The translations under genes were made by a program, and so were the position numbers. The notes under the pieces were generated by a model. The model worked only from the letters and a program-made list of their open reading frames with translations. It was not told where the DNA came from and searched no databases. This document shows positions 17,070-26,824 of a stretch of 64,000 nucleotides of DNA, piece by piece. Numbering within the stretch: the stretch's first letter is position 1; each line of letters opens with the position of its first letter. This stretch comes from Moraxellaceae bacterium (GTDB taxonomy: Bacteria > Pseudomonadota > Gammaproteobacteria > Pseudomonadales > Moraxellaceae), in NCBI GenBank assembly GCA_029267635.1, contig JAJUIK010000001.1, positions 331,036 to 395,035 of the forward strand, read 5' to 3'.

Positions 17070-17999
17070 ATGACTAATACACATCCTGATTTCCTCGCAG
17101 ACGAATTTTTGTTGGACCATTATGTGGGTAAAACGCCCTTGGTGCGTTTACAGCGTCTGGCCAGTCACACGCAAGCCACGGTATTAGCAAAATTAGAAGG
17201 CAATAACCCGGCAGGTTCGGTCAAAGACCGTCCTGCATACAATATGATCATGCAGGCAGAAAAGCGTGGCCAGATCAAACCGGGCGATACCTTAATCGAA
17301 GCGACCAGTGGAAATACAGGAATTGCCCTTGCCATGGTTGCGGCAATGCGTGGCTATAAAATGAAACTGATCATGCCGAGCAACATGAGCCAGGAACGTA
17401 AAGATGCCATGCTAGCCTATGGTGCCGAGCTGATTGAAGTGACCCAGCAACAGGGCATGGAAGGTGCACGTGACCTCGCCGCAAAAATGCAAAGCGAAGG
17501 TCAAGGTTTAGTGTTGAACCAGTTTGGTAATCCGGACAATGTCGAGGCACATTATCTGACTACAGGTCCGGAAATCTGGCAGCAAACCGGCGGTAAAATT
17601 ACCCACTTCGTCAGCTCGATGGGCACCACGGGCACCATCATGGGGGTGTCGAAATATTTAAAAGAACAAAATCCGGACATTCAAATTGTTGGTTTACAAC
17701 CTTCCGAAGGTTCGAGTATTGCTGGAATCCGTCGCTGGCCGGAAGCCTATTTGCCAACCATTTTTGACCGCAGCCGCATTGACCGCATTATCGATATTCC
17801 GCAAATCGAGGCGGAAAAAACCATGCGTAAACTAGCCAAAGTTGAAGGGATCAGTGCCGGGACCTCATCTGGCGGTGCAGTGTGGGCGTCCTTGCAAATT
17901 GCTGCAGAAAATCCGGACGCCGTGATTGTCTGCATCATCTGTGACCGGGGTGACCGCTATCTGTCGACCGGTCTGTTCTCGGTGCAGGATCCAGAATAA
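17070..17999 (+). CDS. cysM: Cysteine synthase B (O-acetylserine sulfhydrylase)
   Basis: 309-residue PLP enzyme forming cysteine from O-acetylserine and sulfide or thiosulfate. The PLP lysine is in EGNNPAGSVKDRPAYNMI (about residue 53), ATSGNTGIALAM binds substrate, and SMGTTGTIMGVSKYLKE is the phosphate loop. I chose the ATG at 17070 because AGGTG lies 7 bases upstream; that Shine-Dalgarno overlaps the alternative GTG at 17061. First gene of a cysM-exonuclease-rlmD-relA run with gaps of 4 to 32 bases. Confidence 0.94.
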   Translation: MTNTHPDFLADEFLLDHYVGKTPLVRLQRLASHTQATVLAKLEGNNPAGSVKDRPAYNMIMQAEKRGQIKPGDTLIEATSGNTGIALAMVAAMRGYKMKLIMPSNMSQERKDAMLAYGAELIEVTQQQGMEGARDLAAKMQSEGQGLVLNQFGNPDNVEAHYLTTGPEIWQQTGGKITHFVSSMGTTGTIMGVSKYLKEQNPDIQIVGLQPSEGSSIAGIRRWPEAYLPTIFDRSRIDRIIDIPQIEAEKTMRKLAKVEGISAGTSSGGAVWASLQIAAENPDAVIVCIICDRGDRYLSTGLFSVQDPE

Positions 18000-18012
18000 A
18001 GGATGAGTGATT

Positions 18013-18837
18013 ATGCGTTTTCCTGTCCTGGTCTTTGATATTGAAACCCTGACTGATCTAAAGGCGGGCGCGCATTTATATCACCTGGATTTACCGCAAG
18101 CCGACCTGGAGCAGGCGCTGACTAAGCTGCGCCGTCAGGAAGCGGGAACCGATTTTCAGCGTTTGCCGCTGCATGAAATTGTCTGTATTTCCGGACTGTG
18201 GATTGATGAACATGGCATGAAGCTGTTTTCCTTTAGTCAGCAGCAGGACAGTGAAGCTGAGCTGCTCAGAAAGTTTTTGTCGATTTTTGACAAGCGCCAT
18301 CCGGTGCTGGTGAGCTGGAATGGCACACAGTTTGATTTGCCGGTGATTCTGTTCCGTGCCATGTATCATGGCCTATCTGCACCGAGCCTGTTTGATCAGG
18401 GCGAAATTGATACGCAAAAACGCTATAATAATTACCAGAACCGTTATCACCAGCGTCATGTCGATTTAATGGATGTGATGGCTATGTTTAATGGCCGTAA
18501 CTTTCAGAAATTGGATGATATCGCGCAGTTGCTCGGTTTTCCGGGCAAACGCGGTGCAGGTTATCAGGTGCCGGAATACATACGGCAGCAGCAATGGCCG
18601 CAACTCACCTCGTATTGCGAAGGTGACGTGCTGAATACCTGGCTGATTTATCTGCGCTGGCTGTTGCTGAAAGGTCAGTTATTGCTGGAAGATCATCAGG
18701 CCTGGGTTCAAGCCACGATTGATTATTTACAGCAGCATCAGCCACAACAGGCCGAGTTTTTAGCTTTATGGCGCCAGAGTGCACAGCATACCCCGTTTAG
18801 CTTGCAGCATTTTTCCTCTTCCCCAGATTTAGGTTAA
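18013..18837 (+). CDS. Predicted 3'-5' exonuclease, PolB-like (RNase H fold)
   Basis: 274 residues. DEDD-type exonuclease motifs are visible: Exo [11 protein letters not shown] near the N-terminus, Exo [21 protein letters not shown] (about residues 97-115), and Exo III near [16 protein letters not shown]. This matches the family of predicted 3'-5' exonucleases related to DNA polymerase B proofreading domains. The ATG at 18013 has AAAGGA nine bases upstream. It sits between cysM and rlmD, as in pseudomonads. Substrate unknown. Confidence 0.82.
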   Translation: MRFPVLVFDIETLTDLKAGAHLYHLDLPQADLEQALTKLRRQEAGTDFQRLPLHEIVCISGLWIDEHGMKLFSFSQQQDSEAELLRKFLSIFDKRHPVLVSWNGTQFDLPVILFRAMYHGLSAPSLFDQGEIDTQKRYNNYQNRYHQRHVDLMDVMAMFNGRNFQKLDDIAQLLGFPGKRGAGYQVPEYIRQQQWPQLTSYCEGDVLNTWLIYLRWLLLKGQLLLEDHQAWVQATIDYLQQHQPQQAEFLALWRQSAQHTPFSLQHFSSSPDLG

Positions 18838-18841
18838 TTCT

Positions 18842-20230
18842 TTGAAACATCGTGCCAAACGTCCTGTTCAGTCATCTTGTTATACCTTTCAGGTAGAGTC
18901 ACTGTCGCATGAAGGGCGTGGCATTGCCCATTATGGCACTCATCCGGACCATCCTGCCGAAAAACACGGCAAGAAAGTGTTTATCAGCTATGCATTGCCT
19001 GGAGAAACCGTACAGGCGCTGATCACGCATGAAACCAAACGTCTAGAAGAAGCGGATTGTGTCCAGCTGTTAAGCGAACCTTCAGACTTGCGTATTACAC
19101 CGATTTGCCCGCACTTTGGCATCTGTGGAGGCTGTAATCTTCAGCATTTACAAGAAGATGAGCAGATTCGTTTGAAGCAGCAGGTACTGGCATCGCATTT
19201 CCAACACTTTGCTGGGATTGCCCCGGAACAATGGTTACCTGCATTACGTTCCACTCGGGAAGATTACCGGCGCAAGGCGCGTATTGGGGTGCGTTATCTG
19301 CCGCAAAAGCAACAGCTGATGGTGGGTTTCCGAGAACGGCAAAGCAACCGTTTGACAACGATTGAGACCTGCAAGGTGCTTGACCAAAGGTTGAGTGATG
19401 CCTTGCCTGAGCTGAAACTATTACTCGAAAGTCTAAAAGGCAAAGCGGTGATTGGTCATATAGAATTGGCGATGGGAGATCGTGAAGTCGCACTGTTGGT
19501 GCGGCATACTGAAAAAATGTCGACATGGGATGTCAACCAATTAAAACAATTTGCGTTACAGAAGCAATGGCAATTGTATCTGCAACCGGGCACAGCGGAA
19601 AGTGTACATCGGGTCGATGACCCGGCTGCAACAATGCGTTTGCATTACCGTTTAGATGACTTTGCTGTGGAATTCGGCTTTTCACCGCTGGATTTTACCC
19701 AGGTCAATTCTACTGTGAATCCGCAAATGGTGAAGCTGGCATGCGAATTGCTTAATTTGCAAAAAGGCGAACGGGTGCTGGATCTGTTTTGTGGTTTGGG
19801 TAATTTTTCATTGCCACTTGCGCGTTGCGTGGGGGAGTCGGGCCAGGTGGTCGCTGTGGAAGGCAGTGATGACATGGTGCAACGTGGTCGTGAAAATGCC
19901 GAACGTAATCACATGTCGAACGTGAATTTTTATTCACAAGATTTAACAAAAGACTTTTCGCATCATTCTTGGGCCAAACAGGGATTTGATGCATTATTGA
20001 TTGACCCACCACGCGCGGGTGCGGAACAGGTAATGCAATATATTCCTCAGTTTAATGCTCAAAGAATAGTTTATATTTCATGTAATCCGGCTACCTTGGC
20101 CAGAGATGCGGGTATTTTGGTTCAGCACGGTTATCAACTAAAAAAAGCAGGCGTCATGGATATGTTCACACATACCGGGCATGTCGAATCCATTGCTTTA
20201 TTTGAAAAAATTGCAGAGATCAACGATTAA
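18842..20230 (+). CDS. rlmD: 23S rRNA (uracil(1939)-C(5))-methyltransferase RlmD
   Basis: 462-residue SAM-dependent RNA methyltransferase. N-terminal TRAM domain (about residues 10-75), iron-sulfur cysteines in [15 protein letters not shown] (about 84-98), SAM motif [17 protein letters not shown] (about 313-329), and [14 protein letters not shown]. The catalytic cysteine is in [14 protein letters not shown]. The start codon is TTG at 18842, with AGG eight bases before it; no ATG is available near the N-terminus. It lies 4 bases after the exonuclease stop, so it is translationally coupled. Confidence 0.93.
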   Translation: MKHRAKRPVQSSCYTFQVESLSHEGRGIAHYGTHPDHPAEKHGKKVFISYALPGETVQALITHETKRLEEADCVQLLSEPSDLRITPICPHFGICGGCNLQHLQEDEQIRLKQQVLASHFQHFAGIAPEQWLPALRSTREDYRRKARIGVRYLPQKQQLMVGFRERQSNRLTTIETCKVLDQRLSDALPELKLLLESLKGKAVIGHIELAMGDREVALLVRHTEKMSTWDVNQLKQFALQKQWQLYLQPGTAESVHRVDDPAATMRLHYRLDDFAVEFGFSPLDFTQVNSTVNPQMVKLACELLNLQKGERVLDLFCGLGNFSLPLARCVGESGQVVAVEGSDDMVQRGRENAERNHMSNVNFYSQDLTKDFSHHSWAKQGFDALLIDPPRAGAEQVMQYIPQFNAQRIVYISCNPATLARDAGILVQHGYQLKKAGVMDMFTHTGHVESIALFEKIAEIND

Positions 20231-20262
20231 AAATATGAGTTTTTCATTCACAGGAGAAAGGT

Positions 20263-22569
20263 ATGGTCACAGTACGTGAACAATTGCCTGGACAACTCAC
20301 AGGGTTGTCAGAGGACGCGACTGTAGAGCATGCCGCAGAAGCCCAAACAGGACTGGCATCCTGGTTAGACCGGGTACGTGAGAGTTATGATGGGGCAAAA
20401 TTACAGCGTCTGGAACAGGTTGCACAGCTCACTTTAAAAAAAGAGCTGGAAACGACGGTCAATCATCGCAGCAATACCTTTACCACCGGTATTGGCATGG
20501 CGGATATTCTGGCGCACTTGTATGTGGATGAAGATACGCTGTCTGCGGCGGTACTGTATCGTAGTGTGCGTGAAGGCATTACTCCTTTAGAAGATGTCAA
20601 AATCCTATTTGGCGAGCAGGTTTACAACCTGGTCAAGGGCACCCTGGCAATGGGTAAATTGTCCGAGCTGATCGAGAAAAATAAACGCCTGGAAGATCAC
20701 TTTAACAATAACCAGCGCGAACATTTAACCGGCATTTACAAGATGCTGATTTCGGTCACGGAAGATGTACGTGTCGTGCTGATTAAGCTGGCGGAACGTA
20801 CTTTTGCCTTGCGTGAATTGGCGGACTCCAGCCGTGAGCGTCAGGAGCGAGTGGCGCGCGAGATTCTGACCATTTACTCACCACTGGCACACCGTTTAGG
20901 TATTGCCCAGCTCAAATGGGAGCTGGAAGATCTGGCGTTCCGTTATCTGGCGCCGGACCGTTATAAAGAAATTGCTTCGTTGCTGAACGAAAAACGCTTG
21001 GAGCGTGAGCAATATATTCAGTTTGTGATTGACAAGCTGAAAGGTGAACTGACCAATTACGGCATTGAGGCGGAAATTAGCGGTCGGGTGAAGCACATTT
21101 ATTCGATCTATCGAAAAATGAAGAGCAAAAATCTAAGTTTCGACCAGCTCTATGATATTCGTGCGGTGCGTGTGTTGGTCAAAACCGTACCGGAGTGTTA
21201 TCACACCTTGGGTATCGTACATCAGATCTGGCGCCATATTCCGCACCAGTTTGATGATTATATTACCAACCCGAAAGCCAATGGTTACCGTTCTCTGCAT
21301 ACTGCCGTGATTGCCGAAAACAAATCGCTGGAAGTGCAGATTCGTACCCTGGATATGCATGAAGAAGCCGAGTTGGGCGTCTGTTCGCACTTTAACTATA
21401 AAGAAGGTGCGAAAAATACTGATCATTCTTTCAATCATCGCCTGCATTCATTGCGTGCCGTGCTGGAGCATTATCAGGAACGCAATGAAGCCAGTGCACA
21501 TAAAGCGGATGATGAAGCCGAAAATTTTGAACACATTCAGGAATTTGAAGGTTTCGAGAAAATTTATGTATTCAGCCGCGATGGAGATATCAAGGAACTG
21601 CCACGCGGTTCCACCGTACTGGATTTTGCCTACCATGTGCATACCGAAGTCGGCAATAAATGTTATGCCGCACGGGTCAACCAGCGTTATGTGCCGCTCA
21701 CCTATACCTTAAAAACCGGTGAGCAGATTGAGATTCTGACCAAGAAAGATCGTGAACCGAACCGCGATTGGTTGGTTAACTCGCTGGGTTATATCAAGAC
21801 CGCACGTGCACGTGACAAGTTGCGCCACTGGTTCCGACAGCAGGACCGCAGCAAAAACCTGGAAGTTGGCCGTGAACTTCTGAATAAAGAATTGTCGCGT
21901 CTGGCGATTCACCCGAAAAGTATTGACCTAAATGATTACTGCAATCATTTCAATGTCAAATCGGGTGAGGATATTCTGATTAATCTGGTGAGTGGCGATA
22001 TCAGCCTGCATGCCTTGATTAATCAGGTCAACCGTCACATGCATCTGGATCAGGATGAGCCTGAGCTGGTGCTGAAACCAGCACTGAATCCGCGCGCCAG
22101 CCATACCTTGTCGGCGCATGGGATTCTGATTGATGGTCTGGACAATGTTGAGCTGCATATCGCGCAGTGCTGTCAGCCGGTGCATGGTGAATCGATTGCC
22201 GGCTATATTACCCTCAATCGTGGCGTGAGCATCCATAAAGTGGGGTGTGCGGATTATCAGCGCATGATTACTCAAGAACCGGAACGCGCAGTCGAAGCCG
22301 ACTGGGAAATGCAACCGACCCGTGGCCAAAGCGTGCAGATCGTGGTGGAAGCCTATGACCGCCGTGGTTTGCTGAAAGATCTCACTCAGGTCATCTTTTC
22401 CGACCAGATCAATATTCGTCAGGTCAATACCATTTCCGAAGCGGATGGTATTGCCAACATGAAATTGCTGATCGAAGTGAAAGGCTTGGCGCAGTTGTCG
22501 CGCTTGTTGGCACGTTTAGAGCAACAGCCTGGCATTATCAGTGCGCGTCGTCTGGTACAAGGCAATTAA
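20263..22569 (+). CDS. relA: GTP pyrophosphokinase RelA (ppGpp synthetase I)
   Basis: 768 residues. In the N-terminal pseudo-hydrolase domain the HD-x2-ED signature of SpoT-type enzymes is replaced (AAVLYRSVRE, residues 95-104), so it should be synthetase-only. The synthetase domain has GRVKHIYSIYRKM, DQLYDIRAVRVLV and HQFDDYITNPKANGYRSLHT (328-347). The DD after the hydrophobic residue is the acidic type seen in RelA. TGS domain follows at about 425-485, then a Cys-containing region (IAQCCQPVHGE) and a C-terminal ACT domain (about 690-768). It makes (p)ppGpp on starved ribosomes. Strong SD AGGAGAAAGG. Confidence 0.95.
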   Translation: MVTVREQLPGQLTGLSEDATVEHAAEAQTGLASWLDRVRESYDGAKLQRLEQVAQLTLKKELETTVNHRSNTFTTGIGMADILAHLYVDEDTLSAAVLYRSVREGITPLEDVKILFGEQVYNLVKGTLAMGKLSELIEKNKRLEDHFNNNQREHLTGIYKMLISVTEDVRVVLIKLAERTFALRELADSSRERQERVAREILTIYSPLAHRLGIAQLKWELEDLAFRYLAPDRYKEIASLLNEKRLEREQYIQFVIDKLKGELTNYGIEAEISGRVKHIYSIYRKMKSKNLSFDQLYDIRAVRVLVKTVPECYHTLGIVHQIWRHIPHQFDDYITNPKANGYRSLHTAVIAENKSLEVQIRTLDMHEEAELGVCSHFNYKEGAKNTDHSFNHRLHSLRAVLEHYQERNEASAHKADDEAENFEHIQEFEGFEKIYVFSRDGDIKELPRGSTVLDFAYHVHTEVGNKCYAARVNQRYVPLTYTLKTGEQIEILTKKDREPNRDWLVNSLGYIKTARARDKLRHWFRQQDRSKNLEVGRELLNKELSRLAIHPKSIDLNDYCNHFNVKSGEDILINLVSGDISLHALINQVNRHMHLDQDEPELVLKPALNPRASHTLSAHGILIDGLDNVELHIAQCCQPVHGESIAGYITLNRGVSIHKVGCADYQRMITQEPERAVEADWEMQPTRGQSVQIVVEAYDRRGLLKDLTQVIFSDQINIRQVNTISEADGIANMKLLIEVKGLAQLSRLLARLEQQPGIISARRLVQGN

Positions 22570-22580
22570 TTGAGATTCAT

Positions 22581-22610
22581 AAAAAAAACCTGCTACGGCA
22601 GGTTTTTTTT
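22581..22610 (+). terminator. Terminator of the cysM-relA operon
   Basis: AAACCTGC-TACG-GCAGGTTT stem with long A and T runs, 12 bases after the relA stop. Confidence 0.9.
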
Positions 22611-22689
22611 ATAGCAGGGCAGTCGTCAAACTGTATCGAACTGACGAGATTGGCGTCTTATTCAAAATTGCAAAGAAAAAGAGGATTCC

Positions 22690-23505
22690 ATGGAAAAGTT
22701 ATTAATGATTATGCAGCAGCTGCGTGAAAAATGTCCGTGGGATCAGGCACAAACCCCACAGAGCTTGACCAAATATGCAATTGAAGAGGCCTATGAGGTT
22801 GAAGCTGCAGTACGCTCCGGCAATACCGATGACGTGCGTGATGAGTTGGGGGATTTGCTGTTACAGGTGGTGTTTCAGGCGCAAATGTATCAAGAGCAAG
22901 GGGCTTTTAATTTTCAGGATGTGGTCAATGCGATTAGTGAAAAACTGATCCGCCGTCATCCGCATGTATTTCAGACCGAACAGTTTGCCCGGTTGAGCCA
23001 GGAAGATGTATCTGCATTATGGAAACAGATCAAGCAGCAGGAAAAACAGGGCAAACCACGGTCACGCTTAGATGAGATTAAACCGGGACCGGCTTTAAAT
23101 CAGGCTGAACAGATCCAGAAAAATGTAGCGAAAGTGGGCTTTGATTTTGCTGAGGTACAGGATGCCTATGTCAAGCTGGAGGAAGAACTGGCAGAATTTA
23201 ATGAAGCAGTGCAACAGCAAGATTCCGATGAAATGCTAGCGGAATTTGGTGATTGTTTGTTCTCTCTGGTGAATATTGGCCGTAAACTAGGTCTGTCGAG
23301 TGAAATGGCACTCTTGGGTACGATTGATAAATTTCGTCGCCGATTTGCTTTTATTGAAGATCAGGCACAACAACAAAAACGGTCTTTGCATGAACTGAGC
23401 CTGGAAGAAATGGACCAGCTCTGGGAGCAAGCTAAACAACAATTAAAACAAAAGGCACAACAGCATGAAACAACATCACCTGTTTTGGGGACAAAAACCG
23501 ATTAG
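22690..23505 (+). CDS. mazG: Nucleoside triphosphate pyrophosphohydrolase MazG
   Basis: 271 residues with two MazG domains. The first has CPWDQAQTPQSLTKYAIEEA, then EVEAAV and DELGDLLLQVVFQ (E-E-x2-E-x12-E-x2-D metal site). The second has DAYVKLEEELAEFNEAV and EFGDCLFSLVNIGRKLG. It removes pyrophosphate from aberrant NTPs and can lower ppGpp levels in E. coli, which fits its conserved place after relA. SD AGAGGA. Its 3' end overlaps the next gene by 41 bases. Confidence 0.93.
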   Translation: MEKLLMIMQQLREKCPWDQAQTPQSLTKYAIEEAYEVEAAVRSGNTDDVRDELGDLLLQVVFQAQMYQEQGAFNFQDVVNAISEKLIRRHPHVFQTEQFARLSQEDVSALWKQIKQQEKQGKPRSRLDEIKPGPALNQAEQIQKNVAKVGFDFAEVQDAYVKLEEELAEFNEAVQQQDSDEMLAEFGDCLFSLVNIGRKLGLSSEMALLGTIDKFRRRFAFIEDQAQQQKRSLHELSLEEMDQLWEQAKQQLKQKAQQHETTSPVLGTKTD

Positions 23506-23878
23506 AGCATCCTGGCTCGGACTTTTATTTTTATTGTGCTGTGGTATCAGCTGGGCACAAGCACCGTCTTTTGATCAATCCTATTTAAGATGGAAAGCCG
23601 AACAGCAGGCGCATGATGATCGCCTGAAACAAAAACAGCTGCAAAATTATTATCTTGCGCGGCCTACGCAACAAAGTACTTCGAGTGAAAAGATTCGTTT
23701 GAATCAGGCCTCTTTGGAGCAGCTGCAGCAACTAAATGGCATCGGCGAGAAAAAAGCCCAGGCTATTGTGGACTACCGACAGAAAAATGGCGGCTTTAAG
23801 AGTATTGATGAACTACAAAATATTAAAGGGATCGGGCCGAAGCTATTGGCAAAAAATCGGGATCGTTTGGGGTTGTAA
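23465..23878 (+). CDS. ComEA-like helix-hairpin-helix exported protein
   Basis: 137 residues: an N-terminal hydrophobic signal (about residues 15-31, cleaving near SWA-QA), a charged linker, and a C-terminal double HhH DNA-binding domain (about 75-137). That domain carries IRLNQASLEQLQQLNGIGEK and FKSIDELQNIKGIGPKLL. ComEA binds incoming DNA in the periplasm during natural transformation. Acinetobacter is naturally competent, so this is a credible competence factor. The start overlaps the end of mazG by 41 bases, implying coupled expression. Confidence 0.8.
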   Translation: MKQHHLFWGQKPIRASWLGLLFLLCCGISWAQAPSFDQSYLRWKAEQQAHDDRLKQKQLQNYYLARPTQQSTSSEKIRLNQASLEQLQQLNGIGEKKAQAIVDYRQKNGGFKSIDELQNIKGIGPKLLAKNRDRLGL

Positions 23879-23977
23879 GGGGATTGCAAAGCGCTGTCAC
23901 GGAAGCAGTCAACAATTGCGGATTGATTCCAGAATCAAATTGCCCTTTGATTGTGTTAGAGATATGATTAGGCATCT

Positions 23978-25480
23978 TTGAATTTTACGTCCAGACGTAG
24001 GAGACAGCGTCTTTTGCAAACTTTGCGCGCGTCCAAATGTGGTTTATCCACTGCTCAGTTACCTGCTTATATTTTAGATGTGATTGATACCTTAACCAAG
24101 GCAGGCTTTGAAGCCTATATTGTCGGTGGTAGTGTCCGCGACATGATGCTGGGGCTACATCCCAAAGACTTTGATGCGGTGACCAATGCCACGCCAGCAC
24201 AGGTGAAAGAGGTGTTTGGACGTCGTTGCCGCATTATTGGACGCCGTTTTGAATTGGCGCATGTCTATTCTGGACGTGAACTGGTTGAAGTCGCCACTTT
24301 CCGCGCCCCCCCTAAAAAAGCCATGACCAGTGCAGCGGGCATGATTTTGCGTGATAACAACTGGGGTACGATTGAGCAGGACTTTGTACGACGCGATTTT
24401 TCCATTAATGCTATGTATTATCAGCCACGCAAAGGTGTTGTGCTGGATTTTTGCCATGCAGTGGATGATATCAAGCATAAGACTTTGCGTTTGCTGGGCG
24501 ATCCAACGGTACGTTTTGAAGAAGATCCGGTGCGGATGCTGCGGACCTTGCGTTTTGCAGCCAAACTGAATTTCCAGATTGATCCGGACATTCTGAAAAT
24601 TTTCACTTTGGAGATGACCCAGTTATTGCGCGATGTGTCACCGCATCGCCTTTATGACGAGTCACAAAAACTGTTTACCATGGGACATTTGCATCGTGTT
24701 TTACCGATGCTGATCGATTTTGGCATCTGGAAACAGCTGTTTGCTGATATCCGTCCAGACATTACCTCATTTATCGAACGTGCAGCCAAGAATACCGACC
24801 AGCGTATCCAGATTGGCAAGACCATCAATCCGGCCTTTTTCTATGCCGTGCTGTTATGGCAGCCGTTTTTAGAGCGTTGTGATTTCTATTTAAGTAAAGG
24901 TGTGGTTCCAGCTGAGGCACGTGCTCAGGCCGGATTGGATGTGCTGAAACGCCAGGCAACCCGTACCGTGATTCCGCGTTTTGCCGAAACCTTTATTCGT
25001 GAAGTGTGGGAAATGCAAACCCGTTTGCTGAATCCAAAGCCACAACAGATTGAAGCATTATCCAGTCATGCGCGTTTCCGTGCCGGTTTTGACTTCTTGT
25101 TGTTACGTGAAAAATCCGGAGATCAGGCCACTCAAGGCATGGGCAGCTGGTGGGAAGCCTATCAGGAAATGAGCAGCGATGAAAAAGAACAGGCAATTAG
25201 CAAATACAATCGTCAGCGTGCGAAAAACCGCCGTAAAGCTACCGAAGAAATTGTAGAACTGCAGCAGCCTGCTGTTGTTGAGCTGGAACCTTTGGTGAAC
25301 GAACCTGAGCCACGTAGCCGTCGTGCGCGCAAGGCACGTGCCAATGAGCAGCAGCGTACCGAGCATCAAAATGCGGGTAGCACTGAAATTGCCCCGGGCA
25401 TCAGTGCAGATCATCCGATCTTGAAACGCAAACGCGTGCAACGTGATCTGAGCCAAGTGATTTTTGGGCCAACGCAATGA
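23978..25480 (+). CDS. pcnB: Poly(A) polymerase I
   Basis: 500 residues; class II nucleotidyltransferase adding 3' poly(A) tails to RNA. The head domain has AYIVGGSVRDMMLGLHPKDF with the DxD (DFDAVT) metal pair. RRDFSINAMYY and RFEEDPVRMLRTLRFAAKL follow as the neck signature. The C-terminal 80 residues are Arg/Glu-rich and basic, typical of PcnB RNA-binding tails. The only start near the domain is TTG at 23978, preceded by TTAGG five bases upstream. The stop overlaps the folK start by 4 bases. Confidence 0.92.
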   Translation: MNFTSRRRRQRLLQTLRASKCGLSTAQLPAYILDVIDTLTKAGFEAYIVGGSVRDMMLGLHPKDFDAVTNATPAQVKEVFGRRCRIIGRRFELAHVYSGRELVEVATFRAPPKKAMTSAAGMILRDNNWGTIEQDFVRRDFSINAMYYQPRKGVVLDFCHAVDDIKHKTLRLLGDPTVRFEEDPVRMLRTLRFAAKLNFQIDPDILKIFTLEMTQLLRDVSPHRLYDESQKLFTMGHLHRVLPMLIDFGIWKQLFADIRPDITSFIERAAKNTDQRIQIGKTINPAFFYAVLLWQPFLERCDFYLSKGVVPAEARAQAGLDVLKRQATRTVIPRFAETFIREVWEMQTRLLNPKPQQIEALSSHARFRAGFDFLLLREKSGDQATQGMGSWWEAYQEMSSDEKEQAISKYNRQRAKNRRKATEEIVELQQPAVVELEPLVNEPEPRSRRARKARANEQQRTEHQNAGSTEIAPGISADHPILKRKRVQRDLSQVIFGPTQ

Positions 25481-25965
25481 GTATTCGTAGCTATATTGGA
25501 CTGGGCAGTAATTTGGGCGATTCGCGCCAGATCTTGACCGAAGCTGTGAGCAAACTGGCGACATTGGGTGCCGTACAAGTATCTAAGCTTTATCAGAGTC
25601 CACCAATGGGGCCGCAAGATCAGCCACATTATTTGAATGCGGTGGCACAACTGGATACCGAACTTGCTCCTCTCGACTTGCTGGATCAGCTGCAGCGCTT
25701 GGAACAGGAAGCGGGTCGGGTTAGACTGCGGCACTGGGGAGAGCGAACCCTGGATCTGGATTTGTTGCTGTATGGTGAACAACAGATTCAGCATGAACGT
25801 TTGACGGTTCCGCATGTCGGGATTTTACAACGGGATTTTGTCTTGATTCCGCTGCTTGATTTGGATCCAAATATTCAGATTCAGGGACAAACACTAAAAA
25901 ATGTGGCACCGGTTCAGCAACCGACCTTAACGGTGGTGGCGGATCAGGATTGGGCCAGTCGTTAA
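25477..25965 (+). CDS. folK: 2-amino-4-hydroxy-6-hydroxymethyldihydropteridine pyrophosphokinase
   Basis: 162-residue HPPK of folate synthesis, transferring pyrophosphate from ATP to 6-hydroxymethyl-dihydropterin. SYIGLGSNLGDSRQIL at the N-terminus, YQSPPMGPQDQPHYLNAVAQ in the middle and RHWGERTLDLDLLLYG (the Mg-binding D-x-D) match the family. ATG overlaps the pcnB stop (ATGA), and panB follows 46 bases later, an order common in gammaproteobacteria. Confidence 0.94.
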   Translation: MSIRSYIGLGSNLGDSRQILTEAVSKLATLGAVQVSKLYQSPPMGPQDQPHYLNAVAQLDTELAPLDLLDQLQRLEQEAGRVRLRHWGERTLDLDLLLYGEQQIQHERLTVPHVGILQRDFVLIPLLDLDPNIQIQGQTLKNVAPVQQPTLTVVADQDWASR

Positions 25966-25972
25966 AAAATAT

Positions 25973-25986
25973 TTCCAATGTTGGAA
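25973..25986. repeat. Palindrome before panB
   Basis: TTCCAATGTTGGAA, a 6-base inverted repeat with a 2-base centre, located 26 bases before panB. Could be a small hairpin or a protein site. No other copy noticed. Confidence 0.25.
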
Positions 25987-26011
25987 GGAAATCCTGTAGA
26001 GGAACATCTTC

Positions 26012-26821
26012 ATGATCAGTCTAAGTGACTTAAGGCAATTTAAAGCTGAAGGACGCAAATTTTCCTGTCTGACTTGCTACGATGCAAGTATGGCCAAGGC
26101 TATGGAAATTGCACAAATTGACAGTATTTTAATTGGCGATTCTTTGGGGATGTCGATACAGGGGTTGGATTCCACACTTCCGGTGACTGTTGCAGATATG
26201 GCGTATCACACTGCAGCTGTACGCCGCGGCAACCAGCATGCTTTTATCATGACCGATTTGCCATTTATGAGTTATGCCACCTTGCCAGATGCGCTACAAA
26301 GCGCCAAAACCGTCATGCAGGCGGGCGCCCAGATGGTGAAAATGGAAGGCGGAGCCTGGCTGAGCGAGAGCATTCAAGTGCTGGCACGTAACGGTATTCC
26401 GGTATGTGTGCATTTAGGCCTTACGCCGCAATCTGTACATATGTTTGGCGGCTATAAATTGCAGGCCCGTACCCGTGAAGCAGCGGACCGGCTGATTGCC
26501 GACTGTCAGGCTGTAGTGGATGCTGGTGCGGCTCTATTGTTATTGGAATGCGTACCAGCACAACTGGGCAAAGAAATTGCAGCATTATTTCCACAAGTGC
26601 CAGTGATTGGCATTGGTGCGGGTGCCGACACGGATGGTCAGGTACTGGTGGTACAAGATATGCTTGGCCTGACCTTTGGCCGTGTGGCGCGTTTTGTGCG
26701 GAATTTTATGAAAGAACAGGCCGGTGAAACCGCCATTCTCGATGCCTTTAAGGCCTATCATGCTGCGGTACAGGAACAAAGCTTCCCCGCTAAAGAACAT
26801 ACTTTCCAAGTCGAGCTGTAA
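26012..26821 (+). CDS. panB: 3-methyl-2-oxobutanoate hydroxymethyltransferase
   Basis: 269 residues, TIM-barrel enzyme adding a hydroxymethyl group from methylene-THF to ketoisovalerate, giving ketopantoate. Visible family motifs: FSCLTCYDASMAKAME, then ILIGDSLGMSIQG (Mg-binding Asp), MTDLPFMSYA, MVKMEGG, VHLGLTPQSVHMFGGYK and PVIGIGAGADTDGQVLV. SD GAGGAA. The next gene panC follows after 3 bases, so pantothenate genes are in one operon with pcnB-folK. panD is not in the window. Confidence 0.95.
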   Translation: MISLSDLRQFKAEGRKFSCLTCYDASMAKAMEIAQIDSILIGDSLGMSIQGLDSTLPVTVADMAYHTAAVRRGNQHAFIMTDLPFMSYATLPDALQSAKTVMQAGAQMVKMEGGAWLSESIQVLARNGIPVCVHLGLTPQSVHMFGGYKLQARTREAADRLIADCQAVVDAGAALLLLECVPAQLGKEIAALFPQVPVIGIGAGADTDGQVLVVQDMLGLTFGRVARFVRNFMKEQAGETAILDAFKAYHAAVQEQSFPAKEHTFQVEL

Positions 26822-26824
26822 CAG

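Noticed and set aside
18842..18844. A better start for rlmD than TTG
   Set aside because: No ATG or GTG is available before the TRAM domain, and an AGG is correctly spaced before the TTG, so TTG was kept.
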